This document shows positions 5,877 through 14,587 of a DNA stretch of 64,000 bases, in pieces. Numbering within the stretch: the first letter of the stretch is position 1; each line of letters opens with the position of its first letter. The DNA lies in assembly GCF_017114825.1 (NCBI RefSeq), contig NZ_JADEVO010000023.1, positions 1-64,000 on the forward strand, in the 5' to 3' direction. The notes beneath the pieces are model-generated. The model was not told the origin of the DNA. It ran no database searches and was given only the letters and a program-made list of their open reading frames with translations. Made by a program: the position numbers and the translations under genes. This stretch comes from Pseudomonas gregormendelii. GTDB taxonomy: Bacteria > Pseudomonadota > Gammaproteobacteria > Pseudomonadales > Pseudomonadaceae.

Positions 5877-8258
5877 TCACTTCCTTAACGTGGCGTTCAA
5901 CCTTTGTTCGAGCGAGGTGAGGATATTTTGCGTCGTGGTATTCACCTCATCGTCATTAAGAGTGCGCGATGGATGCTGCCAGGTCAAGCCGACTGCAAGG
6001 CTTTTTCTATCAGGATCAATGCCTTTACCCTGATACACGTCAAATAGCCTGAGGTCTGTCAGCCATTCGCCTGCATTTTCACGGATTACGTCGAGAACGG
6101 CGCTGGCTGCGACGTCTTTTTCCGCGATCAGGGCCAGGTCACGTCGCACTTCAGGAAAGCGCGATAACTCCTGGAATTTAGGCATTTTACCCAGTGCCAC
6201 TTCCGCCAGAACCAGCTCGAATACGAACACCGGACGGTCGAGACCGAGGGTTTTCGATAATTCCGGGTGGATGGCGCCGACGAAGCCGACCAGGCGACCT
6301 TCGCGTTCGATGCGCGCGGTTTGACCCGGGTGCAGCGCTGGGTGTTTGCCCGGCACGAACGTGAACGAATCCAGTGCGCCGGCGAAGCCCAATACGGCTT
6401 CCACGTCGGCCTTGACGTCGAAGAAGTCGACGACGTCGCGACCTTGCGCCCAGCCTTCCGGCAGGCGGCTGCCGCACACTACACCGGCGATCATCGGCTC
6501 TTGCTTGAGGCCGTCGAGTTGACCGACGAACCGCAGGCCGCTTTCGAACAGGCGCACGCGATCCTGCTGGCGGTTCAGGTTGTGCTGAAGCGCCTTGACC
6601 AGGCCTGGCCACAGCGACGAACGCATGGCAGCCATGTCGTTGGAGATCGGGTTGGCCAAGAGCAGTGGTTCAACACCTGGATTAAACAACTCGAACTGTT
6701 TCGGATCGATGAAACTGTAGGTGATCGCTTCCTGGTAACCACGGGCAACCAGCAGGCGACGCAGTTCTGGCAGGTCACTGCGGGCTTCGGCCTTGGCTTG
6801 TGGCGCCAGGCGGGCTTGCGGGTAGCGGACCGGCAGGCGGTTGTAGCCGTACAGGCGAGCCAGTTCTTCGATCAGGTCGACTTCCAGGCTGATGTCGAAG
6901 CGATGGCTTGGCACTTCTACGCGCCACTGCCCTGCCCCGTCGGCGGAAATTTTAAGGCCCAGGCCGTTGAGCAGGCGCTCGACTTCGGCCGGTTCCATTT
7001 CCATGCCGAGCATCTGGCTGATGCGCTGGGCACGCAGGGTGACCGGTGCGATCGACGGCAGGTGCTGTTCGCTGACGGTTTCGATGATCGGGCCGGCTTC
7101 ACCGCCGGTGATTTCCAGCAGCAGGCCGGTGGCGCGCTCCATGGCTTCACGGGCCAGCTGCCAGTCCACGCCACGCTCGTAGCGGTGCGAGGCGTCGGTG
7201 TGCAGGCCGTAGGAACGGGCCTTGCCAGCGACGGCGATCTGGTCGAAGAACGCGCTTTCGAGGAATACGTCGCGAGTGGTCGCGGTGTTGACGCCGCTGT
7301 GCTCGCCACCCATGACGCCGGCAATCGCCAGGGCGCGGGTGTGGTCGGCGATGACCAGGGTATCGCTACGCAGGCTGACTTCCTGACCGTCGAGCAGTAC
7401 CAGTTTTTCGCCTTCTTCGGCCATGCGCACGCGGATGCCGCCATTGATTTCGGCGAGATCGAATGCGTGCAGCGGTTGACCCAGTTCCAGCATCACGTAG
7501 TTGGTGATGTCGACGGCAGCGTCGATGCTACGGACGTCGGAACGACGCAGGCGCTCGACCATCCACAGTGGCGTTGGCTTGGACAGGTCGACGTTACGGA
7601 TCACGCGGCCCAGGTAGCGCGGGCAAGCGGCCGGCGCCAGGACTTCCACCGAGCGCACTTCGTCGTGCACGGCGGGCACAGTGGCCACGACCGGACGGGT
7701 GACCTGGGCGGCGTACAGCGCGCCGACTTCACGGGCCAGGCCGGCCACGGACAGGCAGTCGCCGCGGTTCGGGGTCAGGTCGACCTCGATGCTGGCGTCG
7801 TCCAGGCCCAGGTATTCACGGATGTCCTGGCCAACCGGTGCATCGACCGGCAATTCCATCAGGCCATCGTTGCCTTCGCCAACCTGCAGTTCGGCTTGCG
7901 AGCACAGCATGCCGTTGGACTCAACGCCACGCAGCTTGGCTTTCTTGATCTTGAAGTCGCCTGGCAGCTCGGCACCGATCATGGCGAACGGGATCTTCAG
8001 GCCCGGGCGCACGTTAGGCGCACCGCACACGATCTGGAAGGTTTCGGCGCCATTGCTGACCTGGCACACACGCAGCTTGTCGGCGTCCGGGTGCTGCTCG
8101 GTGCTCAGCACCTCGCCCACGACCACGCCACTGAATTCACCGGCGGCCAGCGTGACGCTGTCGACCTCAAGACCGGCCATCGACAGACGAGCAACCAGCT
8201 CGTCGCGACTTACCTGCGGGCTTACCCAGCCGCGCAGCCATTGTTCACTGAATTTCAT
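5877..8258 (-). CDS. pheT: Phenylalanine--tRNA ligase beta subunit
   Basis: At 793 residues this is full length. It starts MKFSEQWLRGWVSPQVSRDE, followed by the EMAP-like tRNA-binding domain (about 40-150), the B3/B4 editing domain (about 210-370), B5 (about 400-470), the catalytic-like core and a C-terminal ferredoxin-fold anticodon-binding domain (about 700-793). Together with PheS it forms the cytoplasmic alpha2-beta2 enzyme that charges tRNA-Phe and edits Tyr mischarging. A GGAG ribosome site precedes ATG 8258. It lies 26 bp after pheS and 3 bp before ihfA in one operon. Confidence 0.98.
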   Translation of the reverse strand: MKFSEQWLRGWVSPQVSRDELVARLSMAGLEVDSVTLAAGEFSGVVVGEVLSTEQHPDADKLRVCQVSNGAETFQIVCGAPNVRPGLKIPFAMIGAELPGDFKIKKAKLRGVESNGMLCSQAELQVGEGNDGLMELPVDAPVGQDIREYLGLDDASIEVDLTPNRGDCLSVAGLAREVGALYAAQVTRPVVATVPAVHDEVRSVEVLAPAACPRYLGRVIRNVDLSKPTPLWMVERLRRSDVRSIDAAVDITNYVMLELGQPLHAFDLAEINGGIRVRMAEEGEKLVLLDGQEVSLRSDTLVIADHTRALAIAGVMGGEHSGVNTATTRDVFLESAFFDQIAVAGKARSYGLHTDASHRYERGVDWQLAREAMERATGLLLEITGGEAGPIIETVSEQHLPSIAPVTLRAQRISQMLGMEMEPAEVERLLNGLGLKISADGAGQWRVEVPSHRFDISLEVDLIEELARLYGYNRLPVRYPQARLAPQAKAEARSDLPELRRLLVARGYQEAITYSFIDPKQFELFNPGVEPLLLANPISNDMAAMRSSLWPGLVKALQHNLNRQQDRVRLFESGLRFVGQLDGLKQEPMIAGVVCGSRLPEGWAQGRDVVDFFDVKADVEAVLGFAGALDSFTFVPGKHPALHPGQTARIEREGRLVGFVGAIHPELSKTLGLDRPVFVFELVLAEVALGKMPKFQELSRFPEVRRDLALIAEKDVAASAVLDVIRENAGEWLTDLRLFDVYQGKGIDPDRKSLAVGLTWQHPSRTLNDDEVNTTTQNILTSLEQRLNATLRK

Positions 8259-8284
8259 CCTGCTCTCCTAAGAATTCGTTACGA

Positions 8285-9301
8285 CTAGCGAAATTGCGCG
8301 AGGAACCGCAAGTCGTTGTCGAAGAACAGACGCAAGTCGTTCACGCCGTAACGCAGCATGGCCAGACGCTCGACGCCCATGCCAAAGGCAAAGCCCGAAA
8401 ACTCTTCCGGGTCGATCCCGGACATGCGCAGCACGTTCGGGTGAACCATTCCGCAGCCCATGACTTCCAGCCAGCCAGTCTGTTTGCAGACACGGCAGCC
8501 TTTACCGCTGCACATCACGCATTCCATGTCGACTTCAGCTGATGGCTCGGTGAACGGGAAGTACGAAGGACGAAAGCGCACCGCCAGTTCCTTCTCGAAG
8601 AACACCCGCAGGAATTCTTCGATGGTGCCCTTGAGGTCGGCGAAATTGATGTCGCGATCGACCAGCAGGCCTTCGACCTGGTGGAACATCGGCGAGTGGG
8701 TGATATCCGAGTCGCTACGGTACACACGGCCTGGGCAGACGATGCGGATCGGCGGCTGTTTCGATTCCATGGTGCGGACCTGTACCGGCGAGGTATGGGT
8801 GCGCAGCAACATGTTGGCATTAAAATAGAAGGTGTCATGCATCGACCGGGCCGGGTGGTGGCCTGGGATGTTGAGCGCTTCGAAGTTGTGGTAGTCGTCT
8901 TCGACCTCAGGGCCTTCGGCGATGCCGTAGCCGATGTGGGTGAAGAACTGTTCGATTCGTTCCAGAGTACGCGTAACCGGATGCAGACCACCCGAAGTCT
9001 GGCCGCGGCCAGGCAGGGTCACGTCAATGGACTCGGCAGACAGTTTGGCGGCCAGGTCGGCCTCTTCAAACAGTGCCTTGCGGGCATTGAGAACCTCTGT
9101 GACACGCTCCTTGGCAACGTTGATCAGGGCGCCGACTTGCGGACGCTCTTCTGCCGGCAGATTTCCCAGGGTCTTCATCACCTGAGTCAATTCGCCCTTC
9201 TTGCCAAGGTAGTGAACCCGGATTTGCTCCAGGGCATTGATATCTTCAGCGCTTTGCACAGCCTCTAGTGCTTGAGAGACGAGCGCATCCAGGTTTTCCA
9301 T
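8285..9301 (-). CDS. pheS: Phenylalanine--tRNA ligase alpha subunit
   Basis: A 338-residue class II synthetase subunit. The N-terminal coiled coil (about 1-90) binds tRNA. The catalytic core carries class II motif 2 (about 195-215, with FHQVEGLLVD) and motif 3 (GFAFGMGVERLAMLRYG, about 306-322). A Cys-rich insertion (MECVMCSGKGCRVCKQTGW) lies at about 256-274. It activates Phe and transfers it to tRNA-Phe. The gene follows rplT by 109 bp, and a strong terminator hairpin lies just before its ribosome site, so its expression may be partly separated from that of rplT. Confidence 0.98.
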   Translation of the reverse strand: MENLDALVSQALEAVQSAEDINALEQIRVHYLGKKGELTQVMKTLGNLPAEERPQVGALINVAKERVTEVLNARKALFEEADLAAKLSAESIDVTLPGRGQTSGGLHPVTRTLERIEQFFTHIGYGIAEGPEVEDDYHNFEALNIPGHHPARSMHDTFYFNANMLLRTHTSPVQVRTMESKQPPIRIVCPGRVYRSDSDITHSPMFHQVEGLLVDRDINFADLKGTIEEFLRVFFEKELAVRFRPSYFPFTEPSAEVDMECVMCSGKGCRVCKQTGWLEVMGCGMVHPNVLRMSGIDPEEFSGFAFGMGVERLAMLRYGVNDLRLFFDNDLRFLAQFR

Positions 9302-9316
9302 GTACAGACTCCAGAT

Positions 9317-9355
9317 ACAAAATAGGGGAAGAGCTTGAAGGCTCTTCCCCTATTT
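9317..9355 (-). terminator. Terminator or attenuator between rplT and pheS
   Basis: A perfect 14-bp stem (AATAGGGGAAGAGC, loop of 6) is followed on the minus strand by TTTTGT, and pheS starts 16 bases later. It should stop much of the transcription arriving from thrS-rplT. The upstream gap (9356-9410) has no Phe-rich leader peptide, so classic Phe attenuation is not supported. Read-through may set the pheST level. Confidence 0.8.
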
Positions 9356-9410
9356 ATGACGTTTAACACCTGGCCCCACAAAGGTGAGGCAGGGTGACTG
9401 TCGGGGGTAC

Positions 9411-9767
9411 TTAAGCCAAGGTGGCTTTAGCTTTCTCGACAATCGCAGCAAACGCCGCTTTTTCGTTCACTGCCAGATCAGCCAGAACCTTACGGTCGAT
9501 CTCGATGGACGCTTTTTTCAGGCCGGCGATGAAACGGCTGTAGGACAGACCGTTGATACGTGCACCAGCGTTGATACGAGCGATCCACAGAGCGCGGAAC
9601 TGACGTTTTTTCTGACGACGGTCACGGTAGGCGTATTGGCCTGCCTTGATTACCGCTTGCTTGGCAACACGGAATACGCGCGAACGAGCGCCGTAGTAGC
9701 CTTTAGCAAGTTTCAGAATTTTTTTGTGACGTTTACGGGCAATGACGCCACGCTTTACACGAGCCAT
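9411..9767 (-). CDS. rplT: 50S ribosomal protein L20
   Basis: A 118-residue, highly basic protein starting MARVKRGVIARKRHKKILKL with the conserved GARSRVFRVAKQAVIKAGQY motif at about 26-45. It binds 23S rRNA early in large-subunit assembly and in many bacteria also represses its own operon by binding mRNA. It follows rpmI by 27 bp and is co-transcribed with infC and rpmI. Confidence 0.98.
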   Translation of the reverse strand: MARVKRGVIARKRHKKILKLAKGYYGARSRVFRVAKQAVIKAGQYAYRDRRQKKRQFRALWIARINAGARINGLSYSRFIAGLKKASIEIDRKVLADLAVNEKAAFAAIVEKAKATLA

Positions 9768-9794
9768 GAGTTACTTCCTCTATTCTTGACTAAA

Positions 9795-9989
9795 TTAACG
9801 AAGGCGCAGCATGCGCTCGACTTTTGCCACGTCACACGGTGCCAGCAAGCTGCTACCGCGCAGTTGACGCTTACGCTTGGTCGACATTTTAGTCAGGATG
9901 TGGCTCTTGAAAGCGTGCTTGTGCTTGATACCGTTAGCAGTTTTCAGAAACCGCTTAGCAGCACCACTTTTAGTTTTCATTTTTGGCAT
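9795..9989 (-). CDS. rpmI: 50S ribosomal protein L35
   Basis: A 64-residue basic protein beginning MPKMKTKSGAAKRFLKTANG, the standard L35 signature, and full length. It lies between infC (60 bp gap) and rplT (27 bp gap) in the conserved infC-rpmI-rplT order. A leader-mRNA control by L20 is known in enterobacteria. I cannot show it here. Confidence 0.98.
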   Translation of the reverse strand: MPKMKTKSGAAKRFLKTANGIKHKHAFKSHILTKMSTKRKRQLRGSSLLAPCDVAKVERMLRLR

Positions 9990-10049
9990 GTTCGGATACT
10001 CCGCATTCAGTTGATAAACATAATCAGTAGGCCTGCCGTGCCCAAATGA

Positions 10050-10601
10050 TTACTTCTTCTTTTTCGGGGCGATGACCATGATCAGTTGGCGTCCTTCCAT
10101 CTTAGGATGCTGTTCGACCGAACCGTACTCGAGCAAGTCACCTTCAACTCGCTTGAGGAGTTCCATCCCCAGCTCCTGGTGGGCCATCTCACGGCCGCGG
10201 AATCGCAAGGATACCTTGGCCCTGTCCCCATCACTCAGGAAACGTACCAGGTTGCGCAGTTTTACCTGGTAATCCCCTTCCTCCGTCCCTGGACGAAACT
10301 TGATTTCTTTAACCTGGATCTGCTTCTGGTTCTTCTTGGCTGCGGCAACCTGCTTCTTCTTTTCGAAGATCGATTTGCCGTAGTCCATCAGCTTGCAGAC
10401 AGGAGGTACAGCATCGGCGGAAATTTCCACCAAATCGAGCTTGGCTTCTTCAGCCTTAAGAAGCGCGTCTTCAATTGACACAATCCCAAGCTGCTCGCCT
10501 TCAGCCCCAATTAACCGAACCTCGCGTGCCGAGATATTCTCGTTGATCGGGGCTTTCGGTGCAGCTCGTTTATCTTGTCTCATTTCACGCTTAATAGTAA
10601 T
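10050..10601 (-). CDS. infC: Translation initiation factor IF-3 (AUU start)
   Basis: The protein has the two IF-3 domains joined by a Lys-rich linker: N domain from APINENISAREVRLIGAEGE, linker near EKKKQVAAAKKNQ, C domain with VKEIKFRPGTEEGDYQVKLR. It ends in PKKKK. It blocks subunit joining and checks the start codon. Two in-frame ATT codons (10601 and 10595) lie upstream of the first ATG (10583), and a GGAG lies 2 or 8 bases before them. The family uses AUU, which lets IF-3 limit its own translation, so I set the start at 10601 (183 aa). That ATT overlaps the thrS stop by one base. Start at 10595 is equally possible by spacing. Confidence 0.95.
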   Translation of the reverse strand: MTIKREMRQDKRAAPKAPINENISAREVRLIGAEGEQLGIVSIEDALLKAEEAKLDLVEISADAVPPVCKLMDYGKSIFEKKKQVAAAKKNQKQIQVKEIKFRPGTEEGDYQVKLRNLVRFLSDGDRAKVSLRFRGREMAHQELGMELLKRVEGDLLEYGSVEQHPKMEGRQLIMVIAPKKKK

Positions 10602-12523
10602 TACTCCGAATCTGGGCGACCACGCCGGGAAACCGCTTGCGCGAGAAACTCAGCGAACTGGGCGACGGGCATCGAGCCCAGGTCAGCACCTTCACGAGTA
10701 CGCACAGCGACAGTCTGCATCTCGACTTCCCGATCTCCGATAACCAAGAGATAGGGAACCTTGAGCAAAGTATGCTCGCGGATTTTAAAGCCGATCTTTT
10801 CATTTCTCAAGTCAGACTTGGCACGAAATCCGCTTTCGTTGAGAGTTTTTTCAACTTCAGCGGCGAAATCAGCCTGCTTGTCAGTGATATTCATGATCAC
10901 TGCCTGGGTCGGAGCCAGCCACGCAGGGAACGCGCCCTCGTAGTGCTCGATCAGGATTCCGACGAAACGTTCGAAGGAGCCGAGGATCGCCCGGTGCAAC
11001 ATGACCGGGTGCTTGCGACTGTTGTCTTCGGAGACGTATTCGGCTCCCAGACGGACAGGCAGGTTAAAATCGAGCTGCAGGGTACCACACTGCCAGACGC
11101 GGCCAAGGCAATCTTTCAACGAGAACTCGATCTTCGGACCGTAGAAAGCGCCTTCGCCCGGTTGCAGATCGTACGGCAGGCCCGCGCTATCAAGGGCTGC
11201 AGCCAGGGCAGCCTCGGCGCGATCCCACAGTTCGTCGGAACCTACGCGTTTTTCCGGACGAGTGGACAACTTCATCTCGACGTCTTTAAAGCCGAAATCG
11301 GCGTAGACGTCCATGGTCAGCTTGATGAATGCGGCGGATTCGGCCTGCATCTGCTCTTCGGTGCAGAAGATGTGGGCGTCGTCCTGGGTGAAGGCACGCA
11401 CGCGCATGATGCCGTGCAACGCACCCGATGGCTCGTTACGGTGGCAGGCACCGAACTCGGCCAGGCGCATCGGCAACTCGCGGTAGCTTTTCAGGCCCTG
11501 GTTGAACACCTGCACGTGGCACGGGCAGTTCATCGGCTTGATGGCGTAGTCTCGGTTTTCCGACTGGGTGGTGAACATGTTGTCGGCGTAGTTGGCCCAG
11601 TGCCCGGATTTCTCCCACAGGCTGCGGTCAACGACTTGCGGAGTCTTGATCTCCAGGTAGCCGTTGTCGCGCTGAACCTTGCGCATGTACTGCTCGAGCA
11701 CCTGGTACAGGGTCCAGCCGTTCGGGTGCCAGAACACCATGCCCGGCGACTCTTCCTGGGTGTGGAACAGGCCCAGGCGCTTGCCGATCTTGCGGTGATC
11801 GCGCTTTTCAGCTTCTTCGATGCGCTGGATGTAAGCCGCCAGCTGCTTCTTGTCAGCCCAGGCGGTGCCGTAGACGCGCTGCAATTGCTCGTTCTTGGCA
11901 TCGCCGCGCCAGTAGGCGCCGGACAACTTGGTCAGCTTGAAGGATTTGAGGAAGCGGGTGTTCGGCACGTGCGGGCCGCGGCACATGTCGACGTATTCTT
12001 CGTGATAGTACAGACCCATGGCCTGTTCGTTCGGCATGTCCTCGACCAGGCGCAACTTGTAGTCTTCGCCACGGGCCTTGAACACTTCGATCACTTCGGC
12101 GCGCGGAGTGACTTTCTTGATCACGTCGTAATCTTTCTCGATCAGCTGCTGCATGCGCTGTTCGATCGCGGCCAGGTCGTCCGGGGTGAAAGGACGCTCG
12201 AAGGCGATGTCGTAATAGAAGCCTTCGTCGATGACCGGACCGATGACCATCCTGGCGGTCGGATACAGCTGCTTGACCGCGTGGCCAACCAGGTGGGCGC
12301 AAGAGTGGCGAATGATCTCCAGCCCCTCTTCATCCTTTGGCGTGATGATTTGCAGCGTGGAATCGCTGCTGATGATGTCGCTGGCGTCGACCAGCTGGCC
12401 ATTGACCTTGCCGGCCACGGTGGCTTTGGCCAGGCCAGCACCAATGGATGCGGCGACCTCGGCTACGGAAACCGGGTGATCGAATGAACGTTGACTGCCG
12501 TCGGGAAGAGTAATAGTTGGCAT
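10601..12523 (-). CDS. thrS: Threonine--tRNA ligase
   Basis: A 640-residue enzyme with an N-terminal TGS domain (MPTITLPDGSQRSFDHPVSV), an editing domain with HxxxH (HSCAHLVGHA, about 72-81), the class II catalytic core with motif 2 (FGACHRNEPSGALHG) and zinc ligands, and a C-terminal anticodon-binding domain. It charges tRNA-Thr and hydrolyses Ser-tRNA-Thr. ATG at 12523 follows a strong GGAGAGGAGG. It is the first gene of the thrS-infC-rpmI-rplT-pheST-ihfA cluster, and its stop overlaps the infC AUU. Confidence 0.98.
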   Translation of the reverse strand: MPTITLPDGSQRSFDHPVSVAEVAASIGAGLAKATVAGKVNGQLVDASDIISSDSTLQIITPKDEEGLEIIRHSCAHLVGHAVKQLYPTARMVIGPVIDEGFYYDIAFERPFTPDDLAAIEQRMQQLIEKDYDVIKKVTPRAEVIEVFKARGEDYKLRLVEDMPNEQAMGLYYHEEYVDMCRGPHVPNTRFLKSFKLTKLSGAYWRGDAKNEQLQRVYGTAWADKKQLAAYIQRIEEAEKRDHRKIGKRLGLFHTQEESPGMVFWHPNGWTLYQVLEQYMRKVQRDNGYLEIKTPQVVDRSLWEKSGHWANYADNMFTTQSENRDYAIKPMNCPCHVQVFNQGLKSYRELPMRLAEFGACHRNEPSGALHGIMRVRAFTQDDAHIFCTEEQMQAESAAFIKLTMDVYADFGFKDVEMKLSTRPEKRVGSDELWDRAEAALAAALDSAGLPYDLQPGEGAFYGPKIEFSLKDCLGRVWQCGTLQLDFNLPVRLGAEYVSEDNSRKHPVMLHRAILGSFERFVGILIEHYEGAFPAWLAPTQAVIMNITDKQADFAAEVEKTLNESGFRAKSDLRNEKIGFKIREHTLLKVPYLLVIGDREVEMQTVAVRTREGADLGSMPVAQFAEFLAQAVSRRGRPDSE

Positions 12524-12800
12524 GGCGCCTCCTCTCCTAGTGGTGACCCCTACCAAAGGTCACGTGGGTTGGGATGAGCCAGTACAAGATCCGGTCCAGG
12601 CCATTCAATGACGAACGCCTGCCTTACAGCGGCAGGAGCCTTGCGGCCAACCGGAAACCGAACCAGAGTGACTGGGATTCAAATCAGGGTTATTCGGGCC
12701 TGTGCCGCCACCGGGACTGAAGGTCATCCGGAGCCTGCTAAACGCCCGAGCGAGGCATGCTAGCACAGATGAACGGTCGTCGACGCCATGCAGCGCGCCG
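12524..12800 (-). promoter_or_regulatory. Long 5' region of thrS with a hairpin next to the ribosome site
   Basis: About 370 bp separate thrS from the divergent secreted-protein gene and contain no credible ORF. On the minus strand GTGACC/GGTCAC (12543-12563) forms a small hairpin that ends about 12 bases before the ribosome site. In E. coli ThrS represses its own mRNA by binding tRNA-like leader structures. A similar role here is only a suggestion. No T-box features were found. Confidence 0.3.
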
Positions 12801-12897
12801 CTAGGGCAAATCAGGGCTTTTTATGCCAGAGTGCTGAACTTGAACCGGGTTTTACCCCTCAGATAACAAGACATTGACCCACAAGGAGCATCCCAGC

Positions 12898-13200
12898 ATG
12901 CGTCTGAATCGTTTATTCGCCATCGTCGCCCCCGTCGTCCTGCTGCTGCCACTGGCCGCCCACGCGGACTGGCCGAAGGGCGAGCGCGAGAAATACATGG
13001 CTCAGTGCACCCAGGCGGCCACGCCGCAGATCGGCGCAGCTGCTGCCAAGTCCCACTGCGCCTGTGGCGCCGATGCGATCAAGTCGTACCCGGCCAGCGA
13101 CATCCAGGCATTGATGGACAACAAGGCCAGTGACGCGCTGAAACAGAAAGCGCTGACCCAGATCGCCTCCTGCAAAGCCGATCCGAAGGCGAAAAAATAA
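12898..13200 (+). CDS. Small secreted protein of unknown function
   Basis: A 100-residue protein with a typical Sec signal peptide (MRLNRLFAIVAPVVLLLPLA, cleavage after AHA at about residue 23). The mature part of about 77 residues has four cysteines in two groups (QC, HCAC and SC), likely two disulfides in the periplasm, and ends in KADPKAKK. ATG at 12898 has AAGGAG 9 bases upstream. An earlier in-frame ATG at 12874 would add a non-signal leader and is rejected. Function not recognised. The gene is divergent from thrS. Confidence 0.8.
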   Translation: MRLNRLFAIVAPVVLLLPLAAHADWPKGEREKYMAQCTQAATPQIGAAAAKSHCACGADAIKSYPASDIQALMDNKASDALKQKALTQIASCKADPKAKK

Positions 13201-13309
13201 GCCCATCGGAGCTCGTTTTCAGCCTGGACGAGCGCCTAAAAGCCCCTGAAAACCGCCTTTTACTACAAATTTTTCAGGTTTTTACGCTTTTTTTATCGTC
13301 TTTACTTTC

Positions 13310-13342
13310 GGCTGAAAGCCTTTTAAATCGGGGCTTTCAGCC
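13310..13342. repeat. Inverted repeat upstream of the cold-shock gene
   Basis: GGCTGAAAGCC and its complement are separated by 11 bp, so an 11-bp stem can form. No T run follows on either strand, so it is not a standard terminator. It lies about 150 bases before the cold-shock gene, just past a T-rich patch (13269-13293), and may be an mRNA structure in its 5' region. Confidence 0.5.
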
Positions 13343-13491
13343 AATATGAGCAGCAAAGCAAGCGTGACTGCAAGGCAAACAGCACCTGCGGGGGGCTCCC
13401 AAAGCGAACATTTCGACTATGATACCCCGGTGTGCCCAGTTGGCCTGAGCAGCACAGTACTGAAAAAATATATGTTTCTTGGAGATACACC

Positions 13492-13704
13492 ATGTCTAAT
13501 CGCCAAACCGGCACCGTTAAGTGGTTCAACGATGAAAAAGGCTTCGGCTTCATCACTCCTCAAGGTGGCGGTGACGACCTGTTCGTACACTTCAAAGCTA
13601 TCGAAAGCGACGGTTTCAAAAGCCTGAAAGAAGGCCAGACCGTTTCCTTCGTGGCTGAGAAAGGCCAAAAGGGTATGCAAGCTGCACAGGTTCGCCCAGA
13701 GTAA
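13492..13704 (+). CDS. Cold-shock domain protein (CspA/CapB family)
   Basis: A 70-residue single OB-fold protein with RNP1 (KGFGFI, about 16-21) and RNP2 (DLFVHF, about 29-34). It begins MSNRQTGTVKWFNDEKGFGF. It binds single-stranded RNA/DNA as an RNA chaperone in the cytoplasm. ATG at 13492 follows GGAG by 7 nt. An upstream in-frame ATG at 13432 would add 20 unrelated residues and is rejected. Close to Pseudomonas CapB-like proteins. Which paralogue it is cannot be decided from this window. Confidence 0.95.
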   Translation: MSNRQTGTVKWFNDEKGFGFITPQGGGDDLFVHFKAIESDGFKSLKEGQTVSFVAEKGQKGMQAAQVRPE

Positions 13705-13718
13705 GTTTCTGGCGCACT

Positions 13719-13750
13719 AAAAAAACCCCGTCCATGTGACGGGGTTTTTT
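13719..13750. terminator. Bidirectional terminator between the cold-shock gene and the lipoprotein gene
   Basis: CCCCGTC and GACGGGG form a 7-bp stem extended by A and T runs on both sides. It can end the plus-strand cold-shock transcript and the minus-strand lipoprotein transcript. Confidence 0.9.
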
Positions 13751-13776
13751 ATGCGTGCAACAAAAGCCGGACGCTG

Positions 13777-14097
13777 TCAGCCGCAGTTGACGCGGGTGAC
13801 CACTCGAGCCGCATCGGTATTGAGGTTCAGGCGGTCGGAGCGATATTCCAGGGTGACCATGTCATCGGGCATCAGGAACCGGGCATTCTGCGCGCCTGCG
13901 CGAGTGCGGGCCTGCTCCAGCAATTCAGATGAAGCCTTCTTGCCGATGGCGAATTCGGCAGCCTTCGCTTCACAGCGGCTGTGACCCGTATCGGTCGACG
14001 CTACGGGGTCTGTTGCCGACTCGGAGGACGTACTGCTGCAGCCAGCCAGCAACGTGGCGGCCAACAAAGTACCCAATGACGCGAGCTTCCAAGGCAT
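13777..14097 (-). CDS. Lipoprotein with I78-type peptidase inhibitor domain
   Basis: A 106-residue lipoprotein: signal peptide MPWKLASLGTLLAATLLAGC with lipobox LAGC, so Cys at about 20 would be lipidated. The domain from about 42 on follows the I78 inhibitor pattern (CEAKAAEFAIGKKASSELLE, then ARFLMPDDMVTLEYRSDRLN and a final VNCG). Members of this family inhibit serine proteases and probably protect the periplasm. ATG 14097 has GAGGAGG 4 bases before it, so the longer 14115 start is rejected. Single gene. Confidence 0.8.
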   Translation of the reverse strand: MPWKLASLGTLLAATLLAGCSSTSSESATDPVASTDTGHSRCEAKAAEFAIGKKASSELLEQARTRAGAQNARFLMPDDMVTLEYRSDRLNLNTDAARVVTRVNCG

Positions 14098-14263
14098 GAA
14101 GCCTCCTCTTTTCAATAGTTAAGCTGAGATCGTGCGACCGCCATTCTGGTGATTGGTTTCACCGTGGCTGATAGCACCCTGCCCCCAGACAGGATAATTG
14201 CCAAGTTTGCCTGAGCACCAGCAGGCTGATCATTGTTCAATCGTGACTGAATATGAACAAGCC

Positions 14264-14587
14264 TCAGTAGACGTCGATGTAGTCGAACGGCGGGTTCGGC
14301 CAGTTCTCTTTCAGCGCGTTGTAGATCTGCATCACCCACACCTCATCGCTGGCGGCGACGCGCCCGACATAACCGGAACCCTTGGCCCAGGTCTCCAGGC
14401 GAAACAGCAGGTCGCCGATGTCGGTACCGCCGACGACACCTGAGGATATATAGGCAATGCCGGCTTTAGTCACCCGCAACTGGGTGTGCTCATCGTCACT
14501 GGCTGAGGCCAGCAAATGGCGAACGGCATCCAGGGTCAAGCCGTCGGGCGTGTTCAAATCAATCTGCACGGGGTGGTCCTTGGACAT
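14264..14587 (-). CDS. Conserved hypothetical protein (107 aa)
   Basis: A small acidic soluble protein, MSKDHPVQIDLNTPDGLTLD at its start. It has no signal peptide or membrane segment. The sequence alternates polar and hydrophobic residues (TQLRVTKAGIAYISS, GDLLFRLETWAKGSG), which suggests a compact alpha/beta fold. It carries typical core-genome codon use and looks intact. Its start has only a weak ribosome site (AAGGACCACCCC lies after the ATG). I recognise it only as a conserved pseudomonad hypothetical. It faces away from the 70-residue gene at 14703. Confidence 0.75.
   Translation of the reverse strand: MSKDHPVQIDLNTPDGLTLDAVRHLLASASDDEHTQLRVTKAGIAYISSGVVGGTDIGDLLFRLETWAKGSGYVGRVAASDEVWVMQIYNALKENWPNPPFDYIDVY

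Noticed and set aside
6267..8288. Long open frame on the plus strand opposite pheT
   Set aside because: Shadow of a GC-rich real gene. Its composition (Gln, His, Val and Arg rich) is typical of antisense frames, and pheT is certain.
9356..9410. Phe-rich leader peptide for a pheST attenuator
   Set aside because: No ORF with Phe codons lies between the rplT stop and the hairpin.
12524..12800. T-box riboswitch before thrS
   Set aside because: No specifier loop or T-box sequence; this control is not used by pseudomonads.
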